Under the pieces are notes generated by a model. It worked only from the letters and a program-made list of their open reading frames with translations, ran no database searches and had not been told where the DNA came from. This document shows positions 25,647 to 35,410 of a stretch of 64,000 bases of DNA, piece after piece. The stretch spans positions 41,998 through 105,997 of the forward strand of contig NZ_QDDJ01000020.1 of the NCBI RefSeq assembly GCF_003121625.1, written 5' to 3'. Position 1 is the first letter of the stretch; every line of letters begins with the position of its first letter. Source of the DNA: Ornithinimicrobium cavernae. GTDB taxonomy: Bacteria > Actinomycetota > Actinomycetes > Actinomycetales > Dermatophilaceae. Position numbers and translations under genes: made by a program.

Positions 25647-26753
25647 CTACGACCCGTCGCGCCGGGGCCGCACCGGCTCGGTCAGCTCCTCGCGCGTGCC
25701 CTCGCCGTCGACCCACGAGATCTCTGAACCGCTGGGCGCGGAGACCCAGGCGAACCGTCCGGCGGCCACGGACGGCTCGGCGTAGCGGATCTCCGCTCCC
25801 ACCGCCTCGCCCCCGTCCGGGGTAGTCACCTCGATCCGGTGGTCTGCGCTGGGCAGGTAGGCCACGACCTGACGACCCTCGCCCTCGACGAACTCGACAC
25901 CCAGCCACGTCCCGAGCAGGCCCTCCAGGACACCCTGCTCGTCGCCGAACCAGATCCGCCAGAGCCCGTTCCGGTCCTGCGCGATCAGGGGCTCGGTGGC
26001 CGTGCCCGGTGCGTCGAAGTCCGCCGTGTCCAACACCTGGAGCCAGACGACCTCGACACCGGCCCGACTGCGCCAGGTCATGCCCAGGGTCTCGGTCTCC
26101 GGGTCGCTGAACTCGGTCGACACGTAGGCGTCCAGCCCGGTGTCCGGCAGCGGCTGGCGCTGGACGTCGACGGGGCCGGCGACGGAGAGCACCTGCACCT
26201 CCGTGGCGCCCGAGGCGATCACACCGATCAGCACCTCTCCCTCCGGGGTCCGGTTCGGCTGGGGCGTGACGGTCCGCCCCTCGCGCAGGGCCTCGAGGGT
26301 CTCCTCGCCCGGCTCGTTCCAGCCCTCGACCTCCCCCAGCCGGCCCTGCGCGTCGCGGGTCGCGTACGCCACCCGTGCGCCGTCACCCCCGCACCGGTCG
26401 ACGGCGACCACCACAGACGATCCGGTCGCCGACCCCGAGAGGGGCAGCTCGGCATACGAGACCCTGTCCAGCTCGATCCGGGTCCCGTCGGGCCCGTCCA
26501 CGATGCCGCTGCAGGCCTGCGCCCAGGGGGCGGCCGGCAGTATGCCGATCGGTCCCACGGTGCTGCCCGTCGCCCAGAGCGCGGCGACCGTCACGGCCGC
26601 CAGGGACCCCGTCGTGAGAGCCCCTGTGCGGGCTCGGCGCCGCCGGTCCGCCCGGTGCACGGCACCCAGCACGTCGTCCGGATCGAGGCGTAGCCCGGGC
26701 GGCGACTGCACTGCGTGCAGCGAACGTGCCAGGTCGTGCTCGTCGGTGATCAT
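25647..26753 (-). CDS. Membrane protein encoded with an ECF sigma factor (possible anti-sigma-like regulator)
   Basis: The 368-residue product has a short cytoplasmic N-terminus (about 55 residues, MITDEHDLARSLHAV...). One membrane segment (TGSLAAVTVAALWATG) follows, then a large extracytoplasmic domain rich in beta strands. Its ATG overlaps the stop of the sigma-factor gene (ATGA), so the two are co-translated. Topology and linkage fit a partner of SigE-family sigma factors, although no zinc-binding anti-sigma motif is visible in the N-terminal segment. The outer domain is not recognised. Convergent with the GntR gene. Confidence 0.6.
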   Translation of the reverse strand: MITDEHDLARSLHAVQSPPGLRLDPDDVLGAVHRADRRRRARTGALTTGSLAAVTVAALWATGSTVGPIGILPAAPWAQACSGIVDGPDGTRIELDRVSYAELPLSGSATGSSVVVAVDRCGGDGARVAYATRDAQGRLGEVEGWNEPGEETLEALREGRTVTPQPNRTPEGEVLIGVIASGATEVQVLSVAGPVDVQRQPLPDTGLDAYVSTEFSDPETETLGMTWRSRAGVEVVWLQVLDTADFDAPGTATEPLIAQDRNGLWRIWFGDEQGVLEGLLGTWLGVEFVEGEGRQVVAYLPSADHRIEVTTPDGGEAVGAEIRYAEPSVAAGRFAWVSAPSGSEISWVDGEGTREELTEPVRPRRDGS

Positions 26754-27277
26754 CGGACCGTCTCCTTTGCGCGTGCGTAGTGCTTCCTGAGGTTGGCCAG
26801 TCCGCGGGAGGCCGTGCTCTTCACCGTGCCGGTGCTGATGCCCAGCTCCTGGGCCACCGTCGCCTCGGACAGGTCGCAGTAGTGACGCAGCACGACGACC
26901 CGGCGCTGTTGCTCGGGCAGGGCCGAGAGCGCGTCGATCAGGTCCTGCTGGGCGACGACGTCGTCGGCCAGGGCCCGCAGGGCCGTCGGGTCCTCCGCGC
27001 CGTCCTGCCGCTGCCCCACGTGCGGATCCACGGGAACCTCGCGGCGCCGCCTGCGCCAGGTGTCGTTGCGGTGGTTCACCATCACGGTCCGGGTGTAGGG
27101 GACGGCGAGCCCCGGACGCACCCGGGACCACGCGGCGTACGTCTTGGTGAGCGACGCCTGCACGAGCTCCTTGGCGTCCTCGACGTCGCCGGTGAGGAAC
27201 CAGGCGATGCGGAGCAGCTCCGGAGTGGCCGAGCGCACGAACGTGCTGAACTCCTCGTCCCGCTCCCGCTTGCGCAC
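26750..27277 (-). CDS. SigE-family ECF RNA polymerase sigma factor
   Basis: I start it at GTG 27277 because GGGAGGTGG lies just upstream; the longer open frame adds 83 residues unlike the family. The 175-residue protein has sigma region 2 (DEEFSTFVRSATPELLRIAWFL and DAKELVQASLTKTYAAW) and region 4 (LSALPEQQRRVVVLRHYCDLSEATVAQELGIS, then GTVKSTASRGLANLR). This is the compact SigE-type layout common in actinobacteria. It is followed by a co-translated membrane protein and is divergent from glcB across a 198-base gap that must hold both promoters. Confidence 0.88.
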   Translation of the reverse strand: MRKRERDEEFSTFVRSATPELLRIAWFLTGDVEDAKELVQASLTKTYAAWSRVRPGLAVPYTRTVMVNHRNDTWRRRRREVPVDPHVGQRQDGAEDPTALRALADDVVAQQDLIDALSALPEQQRRVVVLRHYCDLSEATVAQELGISTGTVKSTASRGLANLRKHYARAKETVR

Positions 27278-27475
27278 GTTCCACCTCCCGATCCGTCCTG
27301 ACACACCACCTACGCGACACCGTGGCCAAAGGTTGCTCCCAGCCTCTCCCTCCGAGGATGTCAGTCCCGTCAGGTGGTGCCTCGACGTTGCTGCCGGCCG
27401 CGTCACGTCCCATGGGCTCGGAACGCCCTGGCGGGTAGGTTGACGGTGGATGTCGGACCGGGCAAGGAGCGAGCG

Positions 27476-29650
27476 ATGAGCACACACGTCAGAGTGGGAT
27501 CCCTCCGGGTGGCTGAGTGCTTGCACCGTTTCGTGGTGGAGGAGGCTCTGCCGGGGTCGGGTGTGGAGGCGGGGAGGTTCTGGGCGGGGTTGGAGTCGGC
27601 GGTGGTTGACCTGTCACCGCGGATCCGGTCGGTGCTGGCCAGGCGGGAGGAGCTGCAGGAGGCGATCGACGCCTACCACCGGCAGGGCCCGGGGCCGGTG
27701 GATCCGGTGGGGTATGAGGCGTTCCTGCGCTCGATCGGTTATCTGGTCGAGGAGCCGGCGGACTTCACGGTCACCACCGAGGGGGTCGATGTCGAGGTGG
27801 GCACCCAGTGCGGCCCGCAGCTGGTCGTGCCGTTGCTGAACGCGCGGTTCGCGCTCAACGCGGTGAACGCCCGGTGGGGCTCGTTGTATGACGCGCTCTA
27901 CGGCACGGACGTGATCGCCGAGGACGGCGGCAAGGAGAAGGGGGCGGCCTACAACCCGACGCGCGGTGCGGAGGTGGTCCGCCGCGGCCGGGAGTTCCTG
28001 GACCAGCACTTCCCCCTGGTGAGCGGTTCGCACGCCGGTGCCACGGCGTACCGGGTGGATGACGACGGCCTGGCCGTGGCCCTGGAGGGAGAGGACGTCG
28101 CCCGGTTGGCCGACCCCAGCCAGCTGGTGGGGTTCCGGGGTGAGCGGGGCGCACCGGAGGCGGTGGTGCTCGTCCACCACGAGCTGCACGTCGAGATCCA
28201 GCTGGACCGCCAGGACCCGGTCGGGTCCACCGACCCGGCCGGGGTCAAGGACCTCGTGGTGGAGGCCGCGCTGTCCACGATCATGGACCTGGAGGACTCG
28301 GTCGCGGCGGTCGACGCGGCGGACAAGGTGCTCGGTTACCGCAACTGGTTGGGGCTGATGCGCGGCACGCTGACCGAGGAGGTCACCAAGGCCGGGGTCA
28401 GCTTCACCCGGACGATGGCCCCGGACCGTGCCGTGAGCACCGTCGGGGGCGAGGAGGTGGTCCTGCCCGGCCGGTCGCTGCTGTTCATCCGCCAGGTGGG
28501 CCACCTGATGAGCACCGACGCCGTCCTGGACGCCGACGGACAACCGGTCAGCGAGGGCCTGCTGGATGCGTTCCTGACCGGGCTGGGCAGCGCCCACGAC
28601 GTGCGTGGACACACGCAGCGTCCCAACTCCCGCAGCGGCGCGGTGTATGTCGTCAAGCCCAAGCTGCACGGCCCCGAGGAGGTGGCGCTGACCTGTGAGA
28701 TCTTCGCCCGTGTCGAGGACGCCCTGGGGCTGGCGCCGTTGACGATCAAGGTCGGCATCATGGACGAGGAGCGGCGCACCTCGGTCAACCTCAAGGCCTG
28801 CCTGTCCGCGGCCCGGGACCGGGTGGCGTTCATCAACACCGGCTTCCTGGACCGCACCGGCGACGAGATCCACACCTCGATGGAGGCGGGCCCGGTCGTC
28901 CGCAAGAACGACATGAGGGCCCAGCGGTGGATCAGCGCCTACGAGGACGCCAACGTCGACACCGGCCTGGCCTGCGGGCTGCCCGGTCGCGCGCAGATCG
29001 GCAAGGGCATGTGGGCCGCGCCGGACAACCTGGCCGACATGCTCGAGCAGAAGGTCGCCCACCCCCGCGCCGGGGCCAACACCGCCTGGGTACCCTCACC
29101 CACCGCCGCGACCCTGCACGCCCTGCACTACCACCAGGTCAACGTCAAGACCCGCCAGGACGAGCTCGCCGGCCAGGCCCGCACCAGCCTGACCGACCTG
29201 CTCACCCTCCCCCTGGGCGACCCCGCGGACTGGTCCGCCCAGGACCGGCAGGACGAGATCGACAACAACGTCCAGGGCGTCCTGGGCTACGTCGTGCGCT
29301 GGGTCGACGCCGGCGTCGGCTGCTCCAAGGTCCCCGACCTGGCCGGCACCCCCCTCATGGAGGACCGCGCCACCTGCCGCATCTCCTCCCAACACCTGGC
29401 CAACTGGATCCGACACGGCATCATCACCACCGAGCAGGTCGAACAGGCCCTGCGCCGGGTAGCCGCCCTCGTCGACGAACAGAACGCCGACGACCCCGAC
29501 TATGTCCCGATGGCGCCCGCCCTCGACGGACACGCCTTCAACGCCGCGCGCGACCTGATCCTGCAGGGCACCACGCAACCGTCGGGCTACACCGAACCGA
29601 TCCTGCACCACCACCGTGCCGCCGCCAAGGCCGGGACCGGCTCGAAGTGA
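27476..29650 (+). CDS. glcB: Malate synthase G
   Basis: The 724-residue length is exactly that expected for malate synthase G, which condenses glyoxylate and acetyl-CoA to malate in the cytoplasm. Diagnostic stretches are [18 protein letters not shown] (acid residues near the active site), [26 protein letters not shown] and [18 protein letters not shown] (catalytic Arg and Mg-binding Glu region). ATG 27476 follows AAGGAGCG. No isocitrate lyase gene is nearby, so glyoxylate may come from another source, such as glycolate, purine or amino acid oxidation; the latter could tie in with the adjacent catabolic genes. Confidence 0.96.
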   Translation: MSTHVRVGSLRVAECLHRFVVEEALPGSGVEAGRFWAGLESAVVDLSPRIRSVLARREELQEAIDAYHRQGPGPVDPVGYEAFLRSIGYLVEEPADFTVTTEGVDVEVGTQCGPQLVVPLLNARFALNAVNARWGSLYDALYGTDVIAEDGGKEKGAAYNPTRGAEVVRRGREFLDQHFPLVSGSHAGATAYRVDDDGLAVALEGEDVARLADPSQLVGFRGERGAPEAVVLVHHELHVEIQLDRQDPVGSTDPAGVKDLVVEAALSTIMDLEDSVAAVDAADKVLGYRNWLGLMRGTLTEEVTKAGVSFTRTMAPDRAVSTVGGEEVVLPGRSLLFIRQVGHLMSTDAVLDADGQPVSEGLLDAFLTGLGSAHDVRGHTQRPNSRSGAVYVVKPKLHGPEEVALTCEIFARVEDALGLAPLTIKVGIMDEERRTSVNLKACLSAARDRVAFINTGFLDRTGDEIHTSMEAGPVVRKNDMRAQRWISAYEDANVDTGLACGLPGRAQIGKGMWAAPDNLADMLEQKVAHPRAGANTAWVPSPTAATLHALHYHQVNVKTRQDELAGQARTSLTDLLTLPLGDPADWSAQDRQDEIDNNVQGVLGYVVRWVDAGVGCSKVPDLAGTPLMEDRATCRISSQHLANWIRHGIITTEQVEQALRRVAALVDEQNADDPDYVPMAPALDGHAFNAARDLILQGTTQPSGYTEPILHHHRAAAKAGTGSK

Positions 29651-29865
29651 GCGCCCTGCGCGACTGACCTGACGTCACCTGTGCTGCTGCTCGGGCACCG
29701 AGGCCTGCACCGGGCCATCACGCCGGTGGCCTACCTGCACTGCCACCTCTAGCGCCTCGCTCCCGGCCGGTCGCCTGCTCTCCTGCCTGCTTCCTCGAGG
29801 GTCGCAGGCCGCATGACGGTCCCCTTTGGGTCGGAGACAGGTCCCAATGAGATGGCCGGAAGCCC

Positions 29866-29925
29866 TTGACAGCGACAGGGCTCCGCGACAACACTGTCCG
29901 TCACTGAACAGAACGGTCTGTCCAG
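29866..29925 (+). promoter_or_regulatory. Promoter with overlapping TetR-type operator before the AhpD/CoA-transferase operon
   Basis: A -35 box TTGACA (29866-29871) is followed after 18 bases by a weak -10 AACACT (29890-29895). At 29904-29925 lies an imperfect palindrome, CTGAACAGA-N4-TCTGTCCAG (one mismatch), over the expected transcription start. Such a site would block the promoter when bound. The TetR-family gene at the end of this cluster is the obvious candidate. The remainder of the 308-base gap (29651-29865) shows no gene. Confidence 0.55.
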
Positions 29926-29958
29926 TTTCGTGTCAATGACGATCTCAGGAGACCTTGC

Positions 29959-30303
29959 ATGAGCTACGCCCACCCTCACGACCACACGTTCAACCGGCAG
30001 CTGCGCGGTGGTGCGAAGGAGGCGGTCGACGCCTTTGTCGCCTTCGACAAGGCGGTGTTCGCCGAGCGAGAGGGCGGGCTCGATGTCAGGACGCGAGAGC
30101 TGATCGCGATCGGTGTGGCGGCCACGACCCAGTGCCCCTACTGCATGGATGCCCACACCAAGGCAGCTCTCGCGGCCGGTGCCACGGAGTCTGACGTCGC
30201 GGAGGCTGTGATGGTGGCCGCTGCCCTGCGGGCGGGTGCCGCGTACACGCACGGCTGGCTCGCGATGAAGCTGGTCGACGGGCACTCGTCCGCCGACTCC
30301 TGA
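29959..30303 (+). CDS. AhpD/carboxymuconolactone-decarboxylase-like protein
   Basis: The 114-residue protein has the core pattern of the AhpD-like superfamily: RELIAIGVAATTQCPYCMDA followed by HTKAALAAGATESDVAEAV. The CPYC pair plus the downstream His form the thiol redox centre of the peroxidase-type members. Decarboxylase members normally lack this Cys pair, so a redox role is more likely. Helical throughout, no signal peptide. It is first in the operon under the palindromic promoter and lies 11 bases before the CoA-transferase gene. The role in the pathway is unknown. Confidence 0.82.
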   Translation: MSYAHPHDHTFNRQLRGGAKEAVDAFVAFDKAVFAEREGGLDVRTRELIAIGVAATTQCPYCMDAHTKAALAAGATESDVAEAVMVAAALRAGAAYTHGWLAMKLVDGHSSADS

Positions 30304-30314
30304 GAGTCAGTTCG

Positions 30315-31529
30315 ATGCAGCCACTGACCGGGGTCCGCGTCCTGGACTTTAGCCACTTCATCGCCGGGCCCTACTGCTCGCAGACCCTTGCCGACCACGG
30401 GGCCGATGTCATCAAGGTGGAGCCGCTCGAGGGCGAGGCCTCGCGCCACGCTGAGCCGCAGTACCGCGGCGAGAGCCTGTACTTCGCGACGATGAACCGC
30501 AACAAGCGCAGTCTGGCGATCGACCTCAAGCACCCTGAGGCCACATTGGTGCTGGACCGTCTCGTGGAGAGCGCAGACGTGCTGATCACCAACTACGCCG
30601 TGGGTGTCCCGGAGCGCCTGAACATCGGCTATGAGCGGCTGGCTGCTCTCAACCCGCGACTCGTCATGGTCCACATCACGGGCTACGGCCTCACGGGTCC
30701 CCGGAGCCAGGATGCGGCCTTCGACGGGGTGGTGCAGGCCCTGAGCGGCATCGCTCATCTCACGGGCGAGCGCGACGGTGCTCCACTCAAGGCGGGTGTC
30801 TTCGCGGCGGACTATGTCGCGGCCTTCAACGGAGTGATTGCGGCGCTGCTGGGCCTGCAGGCGCGGGAACGCTCAGGACAGGGACAGCTGATGGACGTCA
30901 GCATGCTCGACGCCATGTCCTCGATGCTCCTGACGACGATGTCGGAGGTCGAGCTGCTGGGACACAACCCGTCGCGGAACGGCAGCAGGAGCAAGAACGT
31001 CTTCTCGACAACCTTCCCCACAGCTGACGGCTACGTCTATATCGCGGCACTCACTGCGCGCCAGTGGGCGAGCTTTGCTGCCCTGACCGGCGACCTCCGC
31101 CTGACCGCTCCGGGGAACAGGTACGAGACGGTCCAGGGCCGCCTCGAGAGCTACGCAGAGCTCGAGGACATCGTCACGGCCTGGACCAGGACCATGACGA
31201 CCCAGCAGCTCACGGACCTGCTCGACGAGGAGCGAATCCCCAGTGGCGAGGTGAACTCGATCGACGACGTCCTCAGCAACGAGCAGCTGAACGCGCGGGA
31301 CATGATCCTCCGCCTCCCGCTGCTGCAGGGGCAGGACGTGGTCATGCCCGGCAAGACCATCAAGAGCACCGGTGCCGCGTCCGAGCACACACGAGCCCCG
31401 GGACTGGGTGAGCACTCGAGTGCCCTCCTCACCGAGGTGGGTCTGGACGCAGACCACATCACCGCCCTGCTCGAGCGGAACGTCATCGGGCAGCTCGACC
31501 GCCAGCGTCAAACGGAAGGCTCACTGTGA
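30315..31529 (+). CDS. CaiB/BaiF (class III) CoA-transferase
   Basis: The 404-residue protein begins with LTGVRVLDFSHFIAGPYCSQ, then DHGADVIKVEPLEGEASR, FATMNRNKRSLAIDLKHPE and MVHITGYGLTGP, the classic series for class III CoA-transferases. The catalytic Asp is expected at the DAAFDGVVQALSG segment (near residue 135). Such enzymes move CoA between carboxylic acids, here probably activating an imported acid with a CoA donor. Start ATG is 11 bases after the AhpD-like stop. Its TGA overlaps the GTG of the hydratase gene, so the two enzymes are made together. Confidence 0.9.
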   Translation: MQPLTGVRVLDFSHFIAGPYCSQTLADHGADVIKVEPLEGEASRHAEPQYRGESLYFATMNRNKRSLAIDLKHPEATLVLDRLVESADVLITNYAVGVPERLNIGYERLAALNPRLVMVHITGYGLTGPRSQDAAFDGVVQALSGIAHLTGERDGAPLKAGVFAADYVAAFNGVIAALLGLQARERSGQGQLMDVSMLDAMSSMLLTTMSEVELLGHNPSRNGSRSKNVFSTTFPTADGYVYIAALTARQWASFAALTGDLRLTAPGNRYETVQGRLESYAELEDIVTAWTRTMTTQQLTDLLDEERIPSGEVNSIDDVLSNEQLNARDMILRLPLLQGQDVVMPGKTIKSTGAASEHTRAPGLGEHSSALLTEVGLDADHITALLERNVIGQLDRQRQTEGSL

Positions 31530-32251
31530 CCGACTACCTGTCCGACCTCACGCACTTTCGCGTGGAACAGGTCAGCCCACACGTCCTGCACGCGGTCTTC
31601 AGTAGTCCGCCACTGAATGCGTTCACGACCGGGTGCTACACCGAACTGAGCGCGATCGTCCGCGAGGTGAACAGCAATGAGGCCATCGCTGCCCTCGCCG
31701 TCACCTCGGACCAGAAGCACTTCTCCGCCGGCGCCGACCGCAACCAGCTGAAGCGGGACGCCGAGGCCGGTGCCAGGCACGTCGCCGAGCGGCGCCTGGC
31801 CCTCAACGCCGCCTGGGGCGACTTCCGGAACTGCACCGCACCCATCGTGGTCGGGGTGAACGGCGGTGCCGTAGGAATCGGCGCCGCCCTGGCGGCGTGC
31901 GCCGATGTGATCATCGCGGCCGAGGACGCCTTCTTCTCCATCCCCGAGATCGACATCGGCCTGGTCGGGGGAGCGAAGGCCCTCACCCGGATCCTCCCGC
32001 CGGCGACGGTCCGGGTCATGGCGCTGACCGGGTCCCGACTGCCGGCCGAGCAGCTGTGCCTGCTCGGCGCGGTGCACAAGGTCGTCGACCGTGACCAGCT
32101 CACGGCAGAGGTCCTGGCTATGGCGACGGCAATTGGTGAGAAGGGTTCTCCGGTCGCGCGCCAGTGGAGGCAGGCCTTCAAACTCACCGAAAGCATGGCT
32201 GTCCCCGACGGAGTCATGGTGGAGTCGGCATTAAACCAGGCGCTGAACTGA
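31526..32251 (+). CDS. Enoyl-CoA hydratase/isomerase family protein
   Basis: A GTG start overlaps the CoA-transferase stop (GTGA). The 241-residue protein has the crotonase oxyanion-hole elements FSAGADRNQLKRD (near residue 67) and IVVGVNGGAVGIGAALAACAD (near 110), and the IPEIDIGLVGGAKALTRILP stretch. At the position where many hydratases have catalytic Glu the sequence is G-rich, while PEIDIGL provides acidic residues, so hydratase, isomerase or hydrolase activity is possible. It likely acts on the CoA ester made by the preceding enzyme. Confidence 0.88.
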   Translation: MTDYLSDLTHFRVEQVSPHVLHAVFSSPPLNAFTTGCYTELSAIVREVNSNEAIAALAVTSDQKHFSAGADRNQLKRDAEAGARHVAERRLALNAAWGDFRNCTAPIVVGVNGGAVGIGAALAACADVIIAAEDAFFSIPEIDIGLVGGAKALTRILPPATVRVMALTGSRLPAEQLCLLGAVHKVVDRDQLTAEVLAMATAIGEKGSPVARQWRQAFKLTESMAVPDGVMVESALNQALN

Positions 32252-32343
32252 GAGCGCGAACCCCGGCATGGTGGTGATTTCTGAATCTGCCAAAAAGCAC
32301 TTTCCCAGCACATTGCACAGTCATCGTACAAAGGAGTACCAGA

Positions 32344-33324
32344 ATGAAGAAGATTACAGCTCTTGTCGCTGGCGCGGCACTGTTCCTCACCGCCTGCGGA
32401 GGCACGTCCGGTAGTGGTGCAAGCGGGGAGGATGCCGCCGACTTCCCCAGCCAGAACATCACCCTCTATGTTCCGTATGCGCCGGGCGGGGCGACGGACC
32501 GCACCTCCAGGATCCTCGCTGAGGCGGTCGAGGGCCACCTCCCTGGTGAGTCCAGCATCGTCGTCGAGAACCGCGCGGGTGGCGGCTCCGTCGTGGGGCT
32601 GAGCGCGCTGTGGAATGCCAAGCCGGACGGCTACACGATCGGCGTCACGATGGAGACGGGTGTCGCGACAAAGCCCAACACTGAGCAGGTGACCTATGAG
32701 TACGCCGGCTTCGAGGAGATCGCACTCCTGGTGCAGTCACCGCAGATCCTCATCGTCGCCGCCGATGCTCCGTGGGCGGACTTCGACGAGTGGGTCGAGT
32801 ACGTCCGTGCCAACCCGGGCAAGTACAAGTATGGCCACTCGGGAATCGGCTCGATCGGACACCTGACCATGGAGGCCCTCTCGGCCGAGCTGGACCTGGA
32901 CATCGTCGGCGTCCCGTTTGGAGGAGGCGGCGAGTCCAAGCAGGCCCTCCTCTCCGGTCAGACCGAGGGAGACATCGGCAGCACGGCCGACATCGATCCC
33001 TCCCTCAACCGCGGGCTCGTGAACCTGGGGGAGACGATCCCGGGCACGGAGGACATCCCCGTCCTCGCCGACTTCGGTGTCTCCACCGGCGTCGTGCCCT
33101 GGATCGGCCTGCTGGCTCCGCCCGAGACCCCGGAGCCGGTCGTCGACGCCCTCAACGCGGCGTTCAAGAGCGCTCTGGAGGACCCGGCGACAGTGGAAAA
33201 GCTCGAGGCGCTGGACCTGGCCCCCTACTACCACGACGGGGACGAGTTCGAGGCCATCATCGAGCAGCGCTACGAAGAGATCGGCGCCATCACGGACGAG
33301 CTCGGCCTCAGCGTCGACAAGTAG
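32344..33324 (+). CDS. tctC: Tripartite tricarboxylate transporter substrate-binding protein (TctC type)
   Basis: The 326-residue protein starts with a lipoprotein signal (LFLTACGG). TctC/Bug-family features follow: NITLYVPYAPGGATDRTSR near residue 38, IVVENRAGGGSVVGLSAL and KPDGYTIGV. AAAGGAG lies upstream. Bug-type receptors bind small carboxylates with two water-mediated contacts to the carboxyl group. TctB and TctA genes follow, completing the transporter. The 92-base gap before it is relatively AT-rich and may hold its own promoter. Confidence 0.92.
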   Translation: MKKITALVAGAALFLTACGGTSGSGASGEDAADFPSQNITLYVPYAPGGATDRTSRILAEAVEGHLPGESSIVVENRAGGGSVVGLSALWNAKPDGYTIGVTMETGVATKPNTEQVTYEYAGFEEIALLVQSPQILIVAADAPWADFDEWVEYVRANPGKYKYGHSGIGSIGHLTMEALSAELDLDIVGVPFGGGGESKQALLSGQTEGDIGSTADIDPSLNRGLVNLGETIPGTEDIPVLADFGVSTGVVPWIGLLAPPETPEPVVDALNAAFKSALEDPATVEKLEALDLAPYYHDGDEFEAIIEQRYEEIGAITDELGLSVDK

Positions 33325-33379
33325 GCACGCCCAGTGCGCGACCACGGGATTTCCTCCCATGCGGAGAGAGGTGACACAC

Positions 33380-33826
33380 ATGCTCGCTAAGACAGTCGAT
33401 GCGCTCGGATGCCTGGTCCTCATCGGTCTGGGAGCCTGGTACTACTCGACGGCAACACAGTTCCAGGACGTCGGTGACGGGTCGACACCGAGTGCCGGGT
33501 ACTACCCCAAGATCCTGGCGGTTGCCCTGATCCTCCTCGCCGTGGTCGCGCTCGCCATGGTGCTCAAGAGACCCGCTCCTCCTCCGCTGGTCGACAGCCA
33601 GCGGGTGAAGCTGGCAGGCACTGTGGTGCTGACCGTGCTCTTCGTCGCCCTGTGGCAGGCGACTGGGCTCTTCTATCCGGCCGTCGCCCTCTACGTGTTC
33701 GGGTCGCTCCTGCTCTACCAGGCCTCCTACTCGCCGAAGGCCCTCTTGACCGGCGTGGTGTTCGCAGCAGCCACCGCTGCCAGCGTGTACGTGGTCTTCG
33801 AAGTCCTCCTGCAGATTCGCCTCTAG
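33380..33826 (+). CDS. tctB: Tripartite tricarboxylate transporter small membrane subunit (TctB type)
   Basis: Start ATG 33380 was chosen because GGAGAGAGG lies 9 bases upstream; the open frame extends further. The 148-residue product has four hydrophobic segments: LGCLVLIGLGAWYY, ILAVALILLAVVALAMV, LAGTVVLTVLFVALW and LLTGVVFAAATAASVYVVF. This is the size and topology of TctB. It lies between the binding protein and TctA genes, each within 60 bases. Confidence 0.85.
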   Translation: MLAKTVDALGCLVLIGLGAWYYSTATQFQDVGDGSTPSAGYYPKILAVALILLAVVALAMVLKRPAPPPLVDSQRVKLAGTVVLTVLFVALWQATGLFYPAVALYVFGSLLLYQASYSPKALLTGVVFAAATAASVYVVFEVLLQIRL

Positions 33827-33841
33827 GAAGCAGGCACACCT

Positions 33842-35359
33842 ATGACTGACGCATTCGCCTTCGTCGCGACGGAGCTGCTCACCGTCGACGTCCTGCTCGC
33901 CATCTTCTTCGGGTCGTTCGTCGGCATGCTCATCGGGGCGCTGCCCGGGCTGGGCGCCGTCCTGGCGATGGTCCTGATGCTGCCGCTGACCTTCACGATG
34001 GACCCGATGGCCGGCATCCTGCTCCTCCTCGCCACCTACCAGGGAGCCGAGTACGGAGGCTCGATCTCTGCGGTCGTGCTCGGCATCCCTGGGACACCAG
34101 CGGCCCTCGTGACGGTCTTCGACGGTGCAGCCATGGCGCGCGAGGGGAACCCCGGGAAAGCGCTCGGCTACTCGCTGGTCGCCTCGACCGTCGGCGGCCT
34201 CGTCAGTGGGCTGCTGCTGCTGGGTCTGAGTGTGCCCATCGTCCAGTTCGCCCTGTTGCTCGGAGATCCCGAGTTCTTCCTGATCGCGCTGATCGGCCTG
34301 CTGGCAGTGGGCTCGCTCAGCTCCGAGGACGTGGTCAAGAGCTTCATCGCCGTCGTGCTCGGGCTGATGGCGGGCACCGTGGGGCTGGACACGATCACCG
34401 GCGAGGCGCGCTTCACCCTGGGGCGCGCGGAGCTGATGGAGGGGCTGGGGCTGGTTGCTCTGATGGCGGGCATGTTCGGTGTGGCCGAGCTGCTGTCCCT
34501 GGTGTCGAAGAAGGCGAGCGGCCAGGCCTATGTCACCTCGAGAAAGGGACTGCGCACCTCCCTGACCTGGAGAGAGATCCGGTCAGTCGGGCGATCCATC
34601 ACGCTCGGGTCGGGCATCGGCTCCCTGGTGGGCGTGATCCCGGGCATGGGGGCGGGGCCGTCCTCGTGGTTCGCCTACAGCGCCGCCAAGAAGTGGTCGA
34701 AGTCGCCGCAGACCTTCGGCAAGGGGAACCCCGACGGGATCGCCGCGCCGGAGGCGGCCAACAACGCCACGGTGGGTGGGGCAATGATTCCCCTGCTGTC
34801 ACTGGGGATCCCCGGTTCGCCGTCCGTGGCAATCATCATGGGAGCCTTCATCATCCACGGGTTGCAGCCTGGTCCTGGACTGTTCGAGGCCGAGCCCACC
34901 CTGGTCTACGGGATCATCTACGGCTTCCTGCTCACCTCGGTCGCCATGTTCATCGTGGGCAAGCTGCTCACCACGGGCTTTGCGCGGATCCTGACGGTGT
35001 CGAACGCCTACCTGATCCCTCTCGTGATGGTGTCGATCATCGTCGGGACCTTCGCCTCCCGCTACCTGTTCTTCGACCTGTGGATCGCCCTGGCGGCGGG
35101 TGTGGTCACAGCCCTGGCTGTGAAGCTGCGCTACTCCGTGGCGGCGTTCATCCTGGCCTTCATCCTCGGACCGATCGCGGAGGTGAGCCTGCGGCGCACG
35201 CTCGTGCTCTCTGACGGGAGCTTCTCCGTCTTCCTGACCCGCCCCCTGTCGCTGGCCCTCGTCATCCTCATCGCCGTCATCCTGGCCCTGATCGCGTACT
35301 CCGTGATCCGACGCGCCACGAAGCCACGCGCGGAGGTCGACGTGATGACGACTGTCTAG
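33842..35359 (+). CDS. tctA: Tripartite tricarboxylate transporter large permease (TctA type)
   Basis: The 505-residue protein has about twelve membrane segments and the TctA signatures GALPGLGAVLAMVLMLPLTF, YQGAEYGGSISAVVLGIPGT and, in the second half, IPGMGAGPSSWFAYSAAK followed by EAANNATVGGAMIPLLSLGIPG. The repeated Pro/Gly loops form the substrate pathway. It is the energised channel of the uptake system, driven by ion symport. It follows tctB by 15 bases and is probably co-transcribed with the CoA-transferase and hydratase genes. Confidence 0.95.
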   Translation: MTDAFAFVATELLTVDVLLAIFFGSFVGMLIGALPGLGAVLAMVLMLPLTFTMDPMAGILLLLATYQGAEYGGSISAVVLGIPGTPAALVTVFDGAAMAREGNPGKALGYSLVASTVGGLVSGLLLLGLSVPIVQFALLLGDPEFFLIALIGLLAVGSLSSEDVVKSFIAVVLGLMAGTVGLDTITGEARFTLGRAELMEGLGLVALMAGMFGVAELLSLVSKKASGQAYVTSRKGLRTSLTWREIRSVGRSITLGSGIGSLVGVIPGMGAGPSSWFAYSAAKKWSKSPQTFGKGNPDGIAAPEAANNATVGGAMIPLLSLGIPGSPSVAIIMGAFIIHGLQPGPGLFEAEPTLVYGIIYGFLLTSVAMFIVGKLLTTGFARILTVSNAYLIPLVMVSIIVGTFASRYLFFDLWIALAAGVVTALAVKLRYSVAAFILAFILGPIAEVSLRRTLVLSDGSFSVFLTRPLSLALVILIAVILALIAYSVIRRATKPRAEVDVMTTV

Positions 35360-35410
35360 TCCGGCCGTGAGGACCGTGCCGGGCGCCTGCCGGACCCCTG
35401 GGGGCCTCTC